A DNA stretch of 64,000 bases from JABDII01 sp963815325 (GTDB lineage Bacteria; Gemmatimonadota; Gemmatimonadetes; Gemmatimonadales; GWC2-71-9), in contig CAWFGG010000007.1 in the NCBI GenBank assembly GCA_963815325.1, forward strand, positions 62,001 through 126,000, written 5' to 3'. Within the stretch, counting starts at the first letter, position 1; each line of letters begins with the position of its first letter. The position numbers and the translations under genes were made by a program. This document shows, in pieces, positions 9,105-16,924 of this stretch. The notes under the pieces are model-generated. The model did not search any database, had not been told where the DNA came from, and saw only the letters and a program-made list of their open reading frames with translations.

Positions 9105-9345
9105 CGTCTATCTCCACATAGCTGACCCGCAAGTCGGTGCCATCCAGGCGCGTGATCGCCGGCCGGCCGTGACCGAATGGCGGACTGGACAGCAGGACCT
9201 CGAGGCAGAATTCAAGGTTGCCCACCTCGACGCCGGCCTGGTCTCCAACCTCGACCCCGACCTCGACGACCTGGGATAAGTGATCCGCCCCGACGTGTGC
9301 CTCGGTGATGCGGCACACTTCGTGGGCGAGGCTCATCTCATGCAT
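9085..9345 (-). CDS. hypA: HypA-like nickel chaperone lacking the zinc domain
   Basis: The 86-residue protein begins MHEMSL, and the N-terminal His-Glu pair that binds nickel in HypA is present. Classical HypA has about 113 residues with two CxxC pairs forming a zinc site. Here the segment between GRPAI and GTDLRVSYVEI is only a few residues and both CxxC pairs are missing, while the C-terminal strand aligns with the HypA end. The deletion is in frame. It overlaps the protease gene by 8 bases and hypB by 20 bases. The context (protease, hypA, hypB, hypF) supports the assignment. Confidence 0.8.
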   Translation of the reverse strand: MHEMSLAHEVCRITEAHVGADHLSQVVEVGVEVGDQAGVEVGNLEFCLEVLLSSPPFGHGRPAITRLDGTDLRVSYVEIDDGSPDD

Positions 9346-9847
9346 GCAACGAGGTGGCGTGTTCCCGGGCTGCGTGCCCCCACGCCTCGAGACGCTCGAC
9401 GACCCGGGCGAGGAGGACGTCCATCGTGCTTCGGATGAGCGGGCTCAGGCCGATGCCCATTTCGACCAGCGCCGGCTGCAGCCCGATGGCCACCGTGTCT
9501 CGTGGGAGGGTACCGCGGAATTCGGCAAGGGACAAGACGTCCCGGAGGTCGATCTGGTGCGGCGAGAGTTTGGCCGACAGGAACATCGGCAACTGGTGCC
9601 GTTCGAGGACGATACAGGTTCCCGGCTCGGCGCCGGTATTGATGGCGTCCACCAGGAGCAGACGGCCGGCCGATTCAACCAGGGGCAGCAGGTTCATGCC
9701 CCAGGTCCCCCCGTCCACCAGCTCGACGGGGGGATCGAAGGACCACCGTTCCCTGAGGATCTCGAGCACGACGAGGCCGAGCCCGTCGTCGGCCATCAGG
9801 GGGCTGCCGAGCCCGATGACGGTCGTGGCAGCCACGTCACTCCTCAT
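9338..9847 (-). CDS. [NiFe]-hydrogenase maturation endopeptidase
   Basis: The 169-residue protein belongs to the HyaD/HybD/HupD family, which cleaves the C-terminal peptide of the large subunit after nickel insertion. It shows the family opening VIGLGSPLMADDGLG and the DGGTWG stretch. The ATG at 9847 overlaps the cytochrome b gene by 11 bases, and an upstream in-frame start would only add residues overlapping that gene. Its target is presumably the 15-residue tail of the large subunit encoded at 10601-12316. Confidence 0.93.
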   Translation of the reverse strand: MRSDVAATTVIGLGSPLMADDGLGLVVLEILRERWSFDPPVELVDGGTWGMNLLPLVESAGRLLLVDAINTGAEPGTCIVLERHQLPMFLSAKLSPHQIDLRDVLSLAEFRGTLPRDTVAIGLQPALVEMGIGLSPLIRSTMDVLLARVVERLEAWGHAAREHATSLHA

Positions 9848-10604
9848 ATGGTTGCTCGAGTTTGTGCTCGTCCACGTACGGGAGATCGTCGCGCACGAAA
9901 CGTCCGCCACTGACCATCGACGAGATCCGCCCTTCGCGGTGCAACGCGTCCGCCCGAACCGTGAAGTAGATGTGCACCGGCAGGAAGATCACGAAGAACC
10001 AGGTCAGCACGTGATGGAGCAGCCGGACGATTTGGGCCCCACCGAAGAACGGGACCACCCAGGCGAACAGCGTGTAGATCAACCCGCCCGGGTTCGACAG
10101 TCCGTACATCGCGAATCCGGTCACGATCTGCACGATGGCGATCAGATACAGTAGCGAGTAGGTGGCCTGCTGGAGCGGGTTGTGCCCCAGGTAGTGCGGA
10201 GCCCGTTCCGGTTCGATCAGGAGGTACTTCTTCAACACCTTCGCCATGTTCTTCCACTGCGTGGTCCGCCACGGAATGAGCGAGCTGAACGATTCGAACT
10301 TGTTCCCGATGAACAGCCAGTAGACTCGGACCATGGCGGTGGCGACGAAGATCGCGGCCGCCAAGAAATGGAAGAAGCGCATCCAGCCCATCAGGAATGC
10401 GGGCGTGTTGCCGGTGCTGGTCAGGAAGTACGGCCGGCCGATGAACAGGCCGGTGACAACCAGGACGGCGACGCATCCGGTGGAGATCCAGTGCATCGCC
10501 CGGATCGGCCAATGCCAGAGGTACACCCAGCGACGGCCGACCTTGTTTTGGCGGACCCAGGGCGCCTCGCCCCGGGCCACGGCCGTTGTCGTTGCGTTGG
10601 TCAC
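9837..10604 (-). CDS. hydrogenase cytochrome b subunit
   Basis: The 255-residue membrane protein resembles HyaC/HupC, the dihaem cytochrome b that passes electrons from the small subunit to quinone. Histidines are placed as expected: WPIRAMHWIS in helix 1, MRFFHFLA in helix 2 and HHVLTWFFVIFLPVHIYF in the last helix. The GTG at 10604 overlaps the large-subunit stop as GTGA, giving the start MTNATTTAV. The operon order small, large, cytochrome b, protease is classical for group 1 uptake enzymes. Confidence 0.94.
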   Translation of the reverse strand: MTNATTTAVARGEAPWVRQNKVGRRWVYLWHWPIRAMHWISTGCVAVLVVTGLFIGRPYFLTSTGNTPAFLMGWMRFFHFLAAAIFVATAMVRVYWLFIGNKFESFSSLIPWRTTQWKNMAKVLKKYLLIEPERAPHYLGHNPLQQATYSLLYLIAIVQIVTGFAMYGLSNPGGLIYTLFAWVVPFFGGAQIVRLLHHVLTWFFVIFLPVHIYFTVRADALHREGRISSMVSGGRFVRDDLPYVDEHKLEQPYEE

Positions 10605-12316
10605 TGGACCCGCACCTCCGTCACGGGGTTGCCCTGGGCATCCAGCACATGGACCCCGCACGCCATGCACGGATCGAACGAGTGGATGGTCCGGAGGATC
10701 TCGATCGGCTGGTCGGGCCGGACCAGGGGATGGTTGTCCACCAACGCCGCCTCGTAGGGCCCCATCTGCCCCTGCGCGTCCCGCGGCGAGCAGTTCCACG
10801 TGCTGGGAACCACGCATTGATAGCGCGAGATCTTGCCATTCTCGATCTGCACCCAGTGGCCCAACGCACCGCGCGGGGCGTCCAAGCAGCCGTAGCCCTG
10901 GGTCGTTGCGGGCCAGGTCTTCGGGTCCCATTTGTCGCCGGCGAAGGTCTGCGTGTCGCCGCTCTTGATCCGGTCCACCAAGCGGTCGTACCAGACGTTC
11001 ATCCGGCGGGCGAGCAATACGGTCTCGATGCCGCGCGCGGCCGTCCGGCCAAGGGTGGAGAAGAGGGCGGCTGGTCCGACGTTGAGCCGGCTCAGCACTT
11101 CCCCGACCAACGCGCGCGCCTCCTCGTGTCCTGACGCGTAGGCGACCAGCATCCGCGCCAACGGCCCGACTTCCATCGGCCGTTCGTCATACCGGGGAGA
11201 CTTCATCCACGTGTACTTGTCGTGGTCTTGCAGATACGTCCACGGGGTCGGGGGGCCGGTGTACTTGGCCTTGGTCTCCCCCTCGTACGGATGGAGTCCC
11301 ACCCCGTCGCCACCCGAATACTCGTACCACGAGCTGGTTACGTATTCTTTGACCAGTTGCTGGTCGTAGGGCAGGACCGTGCTCAGATCCTTGTTCAGGA
11401 TGACGCCGGCCGGGAAGTAGAGTGATGCGGCGTCTCGGATGTCACCATCCGGGAACTCGCCACAGGCCAGATAGTTGCCGGTCCCGCCGCCGATGGCGCC
11501 CCACTCCTTATAGAAGCCCGCGATGGCGAGGAGATCGGGCCAATAGACTTGCTCGACGAAGCGCTGGGCCTTGGTGATCATGGCCCGGATGTCGGTCAGC
11601 CGCTCGGCGTTGATGGTTGCCGTGTCGTCGAGGTTGATCGCCGAGGCCATCCCGCCCACCAGGAAATTCGGATGCGGGTTCTTGCCGCCGAACACCGTGT
11701 GGAGGCGGATCACGTCCCGCTGCCAGTCGAGGGCTTCCAGATAGTGCGCCACGGCCAGGAGATTCACTTCAGGCGGCAGCTTGTAGGCCGGGTGACCCCA
11801 GTACCCGTTGGTGAAGATGCCGAGCTGCCCGCCGGCCACGAATTTCTTGAGGCGATCCTGCACTTCTTGGAAATAGGTGGCCGAGTTGTTGGGCCATGGC
11901 GACACTTGCCGGGCGATCCGCTCGGTCGCACCGGCATCGGCACTCAACGCACTCACCACATCGACCCAGTCCAGGGCGTGCAGGTGATAGAAGTGAATCA
12001 CGTGGTCCTGGACGAACTGCATCCCGTGTATCAGGTTGCGAATCAGGTTCGCATTGGGCGGAATGCGGATATCCAGGGCGTCCTCCACGGCACGGCAGGA
12101 TGCCACCGCATGTACCACCGTGCACACGCCGCAGATGCGTTGGGTGAACGCCCATGCGTCGCGCGGATCGCGGCCTTGCATGATGATCTCGATGCCGCGG
12201 AACTGTGTCGACGACGCCCACGCATCGGCGATCCGACCGTTCTCCTCCTGTACCTCGATGCGCAGGTGGCCTTCGATTCGGCTGATCGGGTCGACCACGA
12301 CCTTGGTTCTAGCCAT
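10601..12316 (-). CDS. [NiFe]-hydrogenase large subunit
   Basis: The 571-residue catalytic subunit of a periplasmic group 1 uptake hydrogenase. The N-terminal motif RICGVC (C62, C65) and the C-terminal motif DPCMACGVH (C550, C553, H556) supply the four cysteines that bind nickel and iron. A 15-residue tail, VLDAQGNPVTEVRVQ, follows H556 and is the expected cleavage peptide. The ATG at 12316 overlaps the small-subunit gene by 8 bases and gives MARTKVVVDPISRIEGH, the standard start. All active-site residues are intact. Confidence 0.97.
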   Translation of the reverse strand: MARTKVVVDPISRIEGHLRIEVQEENGRIADAWASSTQFRGIEIIMQGRDPRDAWAFTQRICGVCTVVHAVASCRAVEDALDIRIPPNANLIRNLIHGMQFVQDHVIHFYHLHALDWVDVVSALSADAGATERIARQVSPWPNNSATYFQEVQDRLKKFVAGGQLGIFTNGYWGHPAYKLPPEVNLLAVAHYLEALDWQRDVIRLHTVFGGKNPHPNFLVGGMASAINLDDTATINAERLTDIRAMITKAQRFVEQVYWPDLLAIAGFYKEWGAIGGGTGNYLACGEFPDGDIRDAASLYFPAGVILNKDLSTVLPYDQQLVKEYVTSSWYEYSGGDGVGLHPYEGETKAKYTGPPTPWTYLQDHDKYTWMKSPRYDERPMEVGPLARMLVAYASGHEEARALVGEVLSRLNVGPAALFSTLGRTAARGIETVLLARRMNVWYDRLVDRIKSGDTQTFAGDKWDPKTWPATTQGYGCLDAPRGALGHWVQIENGKISRYQCVVPSTWNCSPRDAQGQMGPYEAALVDNHPLVRPDQPIEILRTIHSFDPCMACGVHVLDAQGNPVTEVRVQ

Positions 12317-13463
12317 TCTGCCCTCCCTCGTCGCCCGACGGCGTGTCGATGACCGGAAGCTCTCGCTGCTTTCTGCCTGCGCGGACCTGCTGCACGCCAG
12401 TCGCCGCTGCATGGGCCACAACGCCCGCGGTGGCCCCCACGGCCAGTGCCGCACCGAGGAGGTCGATGTTCCGCTCCACCCCGAAGCCCGCGATACCCGG
12501 CAGGTGATCGTAGAACGGGGTCATCGAATCCCAGAACCCCGGCTCGGTGCACCCGATGCACGGATGTCCCGCCCCAATGGGCCAATTGGTTCTGGTGTTC
12601 CACTGGAAGATCGGGCACGGCGAGAAGGAGGCCGGCCCTTTGCAGCCCATCTTGTAGAGGCACCACCCCTTCCGGGCCGCGTCGTCATCGAACTCCTGGA
12701 CGTATTGCCCGGCATCGTAATGCGCCCGCCGCTGGCACTGGTCGTGGATCCGGGCGCCGTAGGCGAACAGCGGACGGCCGAACGTGTCGGTCTTGGGCAG
12801 GCTTCCGAACGTGAGATAATGCACCACGGTAGCCGTCACCACGTCGCCGATGGGAGGACAGCCGGCGATGTTGACGACCGGCTTGTCGGTGACCAGCGCC
12901 GATACCCCAACCGCGCCGGTTGGGTTTGGTTTAGCCGCCTGGATGTTGCCCCAATGCGCGCAGGCGCCGACCGCGATGACCGCCGCCGCTCCGGCGGCAG
13001 CCTCCTCGAGGATCTCCTTCGCCGTCCGCCCGCCGATCGTGGTATAGATGCCGCCTTCGTTGAGCGGCACCGAGCCGGTGACCAGCAACACGTACTTCCC
13101 GGCATTGGCTTCCATCGATTGCTTGAGCGCGTCTTCCACCGCGTGGCCGGCGCCTGCCATGAGGGTGTGCTGGTAGTCGAGCGACACGAGATCCAGCACC
13201 AAATCGCCGATGGTGGGCTCCGACGTTCGGAGCACGCTTTCGACACAGCCGGTGCACTCCTGCAGCTGGAGCCAGATGACGGTCGGCCGTGTTGTCGCCT
13301 GGAGCGCGTGCGCCATGGTCGGCGCGGCCAGTCGTCCGACTCCGAGGACGACGCACAAGTCGCCGCAGTAGGTGAGAAAGTCTCGGCGCGATACGCCGCG
13401 GCTTTCGAGTTGCTCGCCGAGGGTCTCACCCTCGGTCCACGGATGGGATGTGGGGAGATACAT
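12309..13463 (-). CDS. [NiFe]-hydrogenase small subunit with Tat signal
   Basis: The 384-residue Fe-S subunit starts at ATG 13463, with GGAGG about 8 bases upstream. The twin-arginine motif SRRDFLTYCGD sends the folded dimer to the periplasm. Cluster ligands are visible in QECTGC, GACAHWG, AGCPPIGD, HDQC, the CLYKMGC...CP region and HPCIGC. A C-terminal hydrophobic helix (LLGAALAVGATAGVVAHAA) anchors it to the membrane cytochrome b. The proximal-cluster motif is CTGC, not CTCC, and Asn replaces the second extra cysteine (GNIQAA). It therefore lacks the hallmark of the oxygen-tolerant 6-cysteine cluster. Confidence 0.96.
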   Translation of the reverse strand: MYLPTSHPWTEGETLGEQLESRGVSRRDFLTYCGDLCVVLGVGRLAAPTMAHALQATTRPTVIWLQLQECTGCVESVLRTSEPTIGDLVLDLVSLDYQHTLMAGAGHAVEDALKQSMEANAGKYVLLVTGSVPLNEGGIYTTIGGRTAKEILEEAAAGAAAVIAVGACAHWGNIQAAKPNPTGAVGVSALVTDKPVVNIAGCPPIGDVVTATVVHYLTFGSLPKTDTFGRPLFAYGARIHDQCQRRAHYDAGQYVQEFDDDAARKGWCLYKMGCKGPASFSPCPIFQWNTRTNWPIGAGHPCIGCTEPGFWDSMTPFYDHLPGIAGFGVERNIDLLGAALAVGATAGVVAHAAATGVQQVRAGRKQRELPVIDTPSGDEGGQNG

Positions 13464-13980
13464 GACCCATGCCTCCGGCCCAAGACGGTAGGAGCACAGC
13501 TGGAGCAATGTGCCGACGGACGCGAGGCAGCAACCGGAATGGGTACGGGAAGTCTTACGGCCTCCGGCGCTGGTGGGTCAACATGAGGAATTTTTTATGA
13601 AGGAAGTCTTAATTCCGAGTTAAGTATTCCGGGTCTACCAGCCCGTCTCGGCGCGTTTCGTGTCCATTACAAGGCCTGTCCGGCAGGGAGCCGGGTGGGG
13701 AAACACCGCGTGGGGACAGCCGCACCGACCAGGACGGCGGTCGGACACCGCCCTCCAAGAGTGCCCCTACCGCCTCGCACGCCGACGTTGGACAAGACGC
13801 GGCGCGACAACGGATTCCGTTGCGGAACCCGAAGGAGGTCACCTACTATTAGGTCGATTTTCTGGCAGCATTCTTTTCTCCGCACTTTGCCCGGTCGGCG
13901 CAATCGTGGCACTCCGGCGCCTACCGAACGTCGATCGAACTGCAGCACACGCCTGACCTGAAAGGAACGCGCGGAGCATC
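13464..13980. promoter_or_regulatory. divergent intergenic region between hydrogenase and cytochrome operons
   Basis: This 517-base gap separates two divergently transcribed operons and I see no convincing gene in it; the open frames here lack ribosome sites and recognisable sequence. It contains a direct repeat GGAAGTCTTA at 13548-13557 and 13602-13611 (54 bases apart), a small inverted repeat CTTAA(N7)TTAAG overlapping the second copy, and a T-rich patch (TTTTTTAT) near 13591. These are plausible operator elements for joint control of both operons. That is inference only. Confidence 0.5.
13819..13848 (+). promoter_or_regulatory. possible sigma-70-type promoter for the cytochrome operon
   Basis: TTGCGG and TACTAT are separated by 18 bases, a weak match to -35/-10 elements, about 130 bases before the Rieske-like gene. 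Such matches are common by chance, so this is only a candidate. Confidence 0.25.
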
Positions 13981-14424
13981 ATGGAAGCGAATGGGCCAGG
14001 GTCGAGACTGACATTCAACGGGCTCTTGCTCGCCGGAGTGATTCTCTCCATGGCCATGGCGGCCGGCATAGCGGTGTTCCTCTATCTCGTGCCTGGTGGC
14101 CACCTGCAACTGCCCGAGCTCCAGCCGTTTGTCCAGGTGGCCCGCGAGGCCGACTTCCCCGTTGGGGCCAGTCGGGTGGTGAACTGGGGAGATCAGATCA
14201 TCCTGGTGGTCCGTCGCGGCGACCAGGAGTACTTCGGACTCGAGGGAACCTCGCCCACGGACGGGTGCATTCTGGAATGGGACGCGGAGTCGCTTCGGGT
14301 GGTGTCTCCCTGCACTTACGTGGTCTATGACGTGCGCGGCAACGTGGTCGCCGGACTCACCACGACGCCGCTCAGACCGTATCCGGTATACGTCCGCGGC
14401 GGTGTCATCTACGTGACGACCTGA
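13981..14424 (+). CDS. Rieske-fold membrane protein without [2Fe-2S] ligands
   Basis: The 147-residue protein has one N-terminal membrane helix (residues about 14-37) and a C-terminal domain that aligns with Rieske proteins. In the normal motifs CTHLGC and CxCH, the four cluster ligands (Cys, His, Cys, His) are replaced by S91, T93, S109 and T112. The two structural disulfide cysteines survive as C96 and C111. The tail (NVVAGLTTTPLRPYPVYV) matches the Rieske strand region after the second ligand loop. A GGAG precedes the ATG. It lies 5 bases before a cytochrome b gene, so it sits in the place of a Rieske subunit. The sequence argues against an Fe-S cluster. Possible roles are structural subunit or docking surface. 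Confidence 0.75.
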   Translation: MEANGPGSRLTFNGLLLAGVILSMAMAAGIAVFLYLVPGGHLQLPELQPFVQVAREADFPVGASRVVNWGDQIILVVRRGDQEYFGLEGTSPTDGCILEWDAESLRVVSPCTYVVYDVRGNVVAGLTTTPLRPYPVYVRGGVIYVTT

Positions 14425-14429
14425 GTGCT

Positions 14430-15677
14430 ATGCCCAATCGACTACGCAGCAACATTTCGGAGTGGCTGGGTCAGCTCTGGGCCGATGTGAAAACCAGCAC
14501 CGACTCGAGCCTGCTCAGTGTCATCCGGTGGCTCGGCCTGCTGTACGGTCCCATCGACCGTCGCCTCCCGATCGACCAGGCCTACCGGAAGGCCATGACC
14601 TATCGACTGCCCGCGCACGTACGCTGGAAGCACGCGCTCGGCAGCATCACCTACCTCCTCTTTGCCATCCTCGTGATCACGGGCGTCCTGTTGTCCTTTT
14701 ACTATCGCCCATCGGCGCAGGAGGCGTACCCCAGCATCCAACACATCGTCTCGGACGTGTCCTTCGGGTGGCTGATCCGTGACGTCCACGTGTGGTCGGC
14801 CAGCCTGATCGTCCTGGTGGTACTGGCCCACTTGGCCAGGGTGTTCTTCGAGATGGCGTACAAGCCGCCGCGAGAAACCAACTGGTTCATCGGCATGCTG
14901 CTCCTCATTGTGATTGTGGCGTTCGGAGCAACCGGCTACCTGCTGCCATGGGATCAGTGGAGCTATTGGACCGCGGTGGAAGTCCTCGCATCCTACGACA
15001 AGATTCCCGTCATTGGCTCCTTGGCCACCTCGCTGTTGACAGGAGACGTGATCGTTTCGGGAGCCACTCTCAGCCGGTACTTCGCCCTCCACGTCATCGT
15101 ACTGCCCTGGATAGCGTTCGCCCTGCTGGCCTTCCATTTCGCCTTGGTCCGGCGGCACGGCGTTGCCCCACCGGTAGACGGAACCGCCGGTGAGACCCCA
15201 GGACGGGCGTTCTACCCCGATCACCTCTTGCGAAGCTTCGTCACTGCCGTCCTGGTGGTGGCGCTGGTCATCACGTTTGCCGTCCTCTTTCCGCGACCGG
15301 TTGGCGATCCGGCGAATCCGTATCAGGTCCCAAGCGACTTGGTGACGACGTGGGCGCCGGTGAGCGTCGGCCTGGCGGTGGTGCGCTATCTCGGCCCCTG
15401 GGGCGTCATCGGGTTCGTCATCCTCGGGCTGGCCCTCGTGTTCCTGCCGCTCTTCGACCGCGACCCAGAGCGTCACTGGCGCAAGCGCCCGCTGCCGCTC
15501 GCCCTTGGCATCATCTTCTTCGCTGCCCTCTTGGTCGGGTGGGTGGCCGGCCGGCAGATCCACTCCGTGAGCCCCGCCGTGGCACCGGCGATCCAAACAC
15601 CGGGCGAGGTCGGGGCGCCAATCCCTGACTTGCCGCCACCGGCAGATACCACCGGCCCTGCCCCGGAGGCGCCATGA
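14430..15677 (+). CDS. b6-like cytochrome b lacking the PEWY motif
   Basis: The 415-residue membrane protein carries the cytochrome b/b6 core with haem-ligand pairs H120/H134 (13 between) and H221/H236 (14 between, as in b6-type proteins), plus GYLLPWDQWSYW. A C-terminal part with three more helices follows. The quinol-oxidation motif PEWY, present in the paralogue at 33.7 kb, reads TTWA here (residues about 306-309). The C-terminus is a proline-rich tail. It lies between the ligandless Rieske-like gene and a nonaheme cytochrome whose ATG overlaps its stop. I infer a dihaem quinone-interacting subunit that does not run a normal Q cycle. Confidence 0.88.
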   Translation: MPNRLRSNISEWLGQLWADVKTSTDSSLLSVIRWLGLLYGPIDRRLPIDQAYRKAMTYRLPAHVRWKHALGSITYLLFAILVITGVLLSFYYRPSAQEAYPSIQHIVSDVSFGWLIRDVHVWSASLIVLVVLAHLARVFFEMAYKPPRETNWFIGMLLLIVIVAFGATGYLLPWDQWSYWTAVEVLASYDKIPVIGSLATSLLTGDVIVSGATLSRYFALHVIVLPWIAFALLAFHFALVRRHGVAPPVDGTAGETPGRAFYPDHLLRSFVTAVLVVALVITFAVLFPRPVGDPANPYQVPSDLVTTWAPVSVGLAVVRYLGPWGVIGFVILGLALVFLPLFDRDPERHWRKRPLPLALGIIFFAALLVGWVAGRQIHSVSPAVAPAIQTPGEVGAPIPDLPPPADTTGPAPEAP

Positions 15678-16924
15678 GCATGCTGGGGGTGTCCCTTGCC
15701 ACGGCGGTGGTTGCGAGTACCGGATGGGTCACTCCGTCCGCGCCGTCCCTGCGGATACAGGCCGGCCAGGATACGACCTACAGTTGCCTCGTGTGCCATG
15801 CCGACAAGCGCCGGAGTTTTGCTTCAGGAGTCCATTCCGAGCGCGGTATCCGGTGCGCCAACTGCCACGGCGGAAATCCAAAGGCACTCGAGACCGCCGC
15901 CGCCCACCGCGGCATGAAATTCGATCCGAACAACAAGATCGCCATCGCCCAGGAGTGTTCGTCGTGTCACTCGGACCCGAATCAGATGCGCCAGTATGGC
16001 CTGCCGGCGGGGGAGCTCGCGGAGTTCCGAACCAGTCGCCACGGCCAGGTGTTGCTGCAAGGGAACACCGATGCGCCGACATGCACCGATTGCCATGACG
16101 CGCACACCATCCTGCGGCCCACCGATGCCCGGAGCAACGTCTACCCGACCAACATCCCAAGCACCTGCGCCGCCTGCCATGACAACGCCGCGATGATGCA
16201 GAAGTACGGCCTGCCCACTAACCAGTTCGCCACATACCGCGCCGGCGCCCATGGCGTCGCGGTGTTCGAACAGGGCAACTTTGCCGCACCCACCTGTATC
16301 GGGTGCCATGGTTCCCATGCGGCACTGCCACCGGCCATCACGGAGATTTCCACCGTGTGCGACCGGTGCCACGTCCTGCTCGGTGCGGAGTTCCACAACG
16401 GGCCGCATGGGAAGGCCGCGAGCGCCGGCAAGATTCCCGGGTGCCTGGCCTGTCACAGCAACCACGGCACCGAGCCGGTGCCGCCGGAGGAAATCGCAGC
16501 ACTCTGCACCCGATGCCATACGGGCGACAGCCGGGCAGCGTTGGTCGGAGTCGAGATTCAAACCCAGGTGGTGCGGGCACGCGAGGAGCTCGTGCTGGCC
16601 GAGCATGCGATCGCCGAATTGACCCGCCAGGGCCGCCGAGTCAGCGATGCCAAGTTCCGGTATGAGACGGCGCTCACCGATTATCGGGAGATCGCCAAGG
16701 TCCAACACAGCCTCGACCTGGAACTGCTATCCGACTTGGGGCGACGGGTGGCGTCGATCTCGAAGGAGGTGCGGGAGACCGCGGAGGTGAGCCGGGAGCG
16801 GCGCTGGGAGCACCGACTGATGTTGGTGCCGGTGTGGTTCCTCGCGTTGGCCGCCATCGTGCTGGCCGGGTTCCGGCTGGGCCGGCCGCGGCGGAAAGGT
16901 ACCGGCAGCAGTGACCACGCCTGA
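15674..16924 (+). CDS. nonaheme cytochrome c with C-terminal coiled coil and membrane anchor
   Basis: The 416-residue protein has an N-terminal signal, nine CXXCH motifs (CLVCH, CANCH, CSSCH, CTDCH, CAACH, CIGCH, CDRCH, CLACH, CTRCH) in about residues 38-285, a helical coiled-coil region and a C-terminal membrane helix (LMLVPVWFLALAAIVLAGF) with a basic cytoplasmic end. The ATG overlaps the cytochrome b stop (ATGA). The same architecture and motif spacing recur in the gene at 35277-36545. It is probably the periplasmic electron acceptor of the adjacent cytochrome b module. Confidence 0.93.
   Translation: MSMLGVSLATAVVASTGWVTPSAPSLRIQAGQDTTYSCLVCHADKRRSFASGVHSERGIRCANCHGGNPKALETAAAHRGMKFDPNNKIAIAQECSSCHSDPNQMRQYGLPAGELAEFRTSRHGQVLLQGNTDAPTCTDCHDAHTILRPTDARSNVYPTNIPSTCAACHDNAAMMQKYGLPTNQFATYRAGAHGVAVFEQGNFAAPTCIGCHGSHAALPPAITEISTVCDRCHVLLGAEFHNGPHGKAASAGKIPGCLACHSNHGTEPVPPEEIAALCTRCHTGDSRAALVGVEIQTQVVRAREELVLAEHAIAELTRQGRRVSDAKFRYETALTDYREIAKVQHSLDLELLSDLGRRVASISKEVRETAEVSRERRWEHRLMLVPVWFLALAAIVLAGFRLGRPRRKGTGSSDHA

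Noticed and set aside
13850..13900. Second sigma-54 promoter (CTGGCAGCATTCTTTTCT) before the Rieske-like gene
   Set aside because: The -24 half fits, but the invariant GC of the -12 half is missing.
13609..13961. Small genes in the hydrogenase/cytochrome intergenic region
   Set aside because: Several overlapping open frames exist on both strands with Arg/Pro-rich products, no ribosome sites and no known domains.
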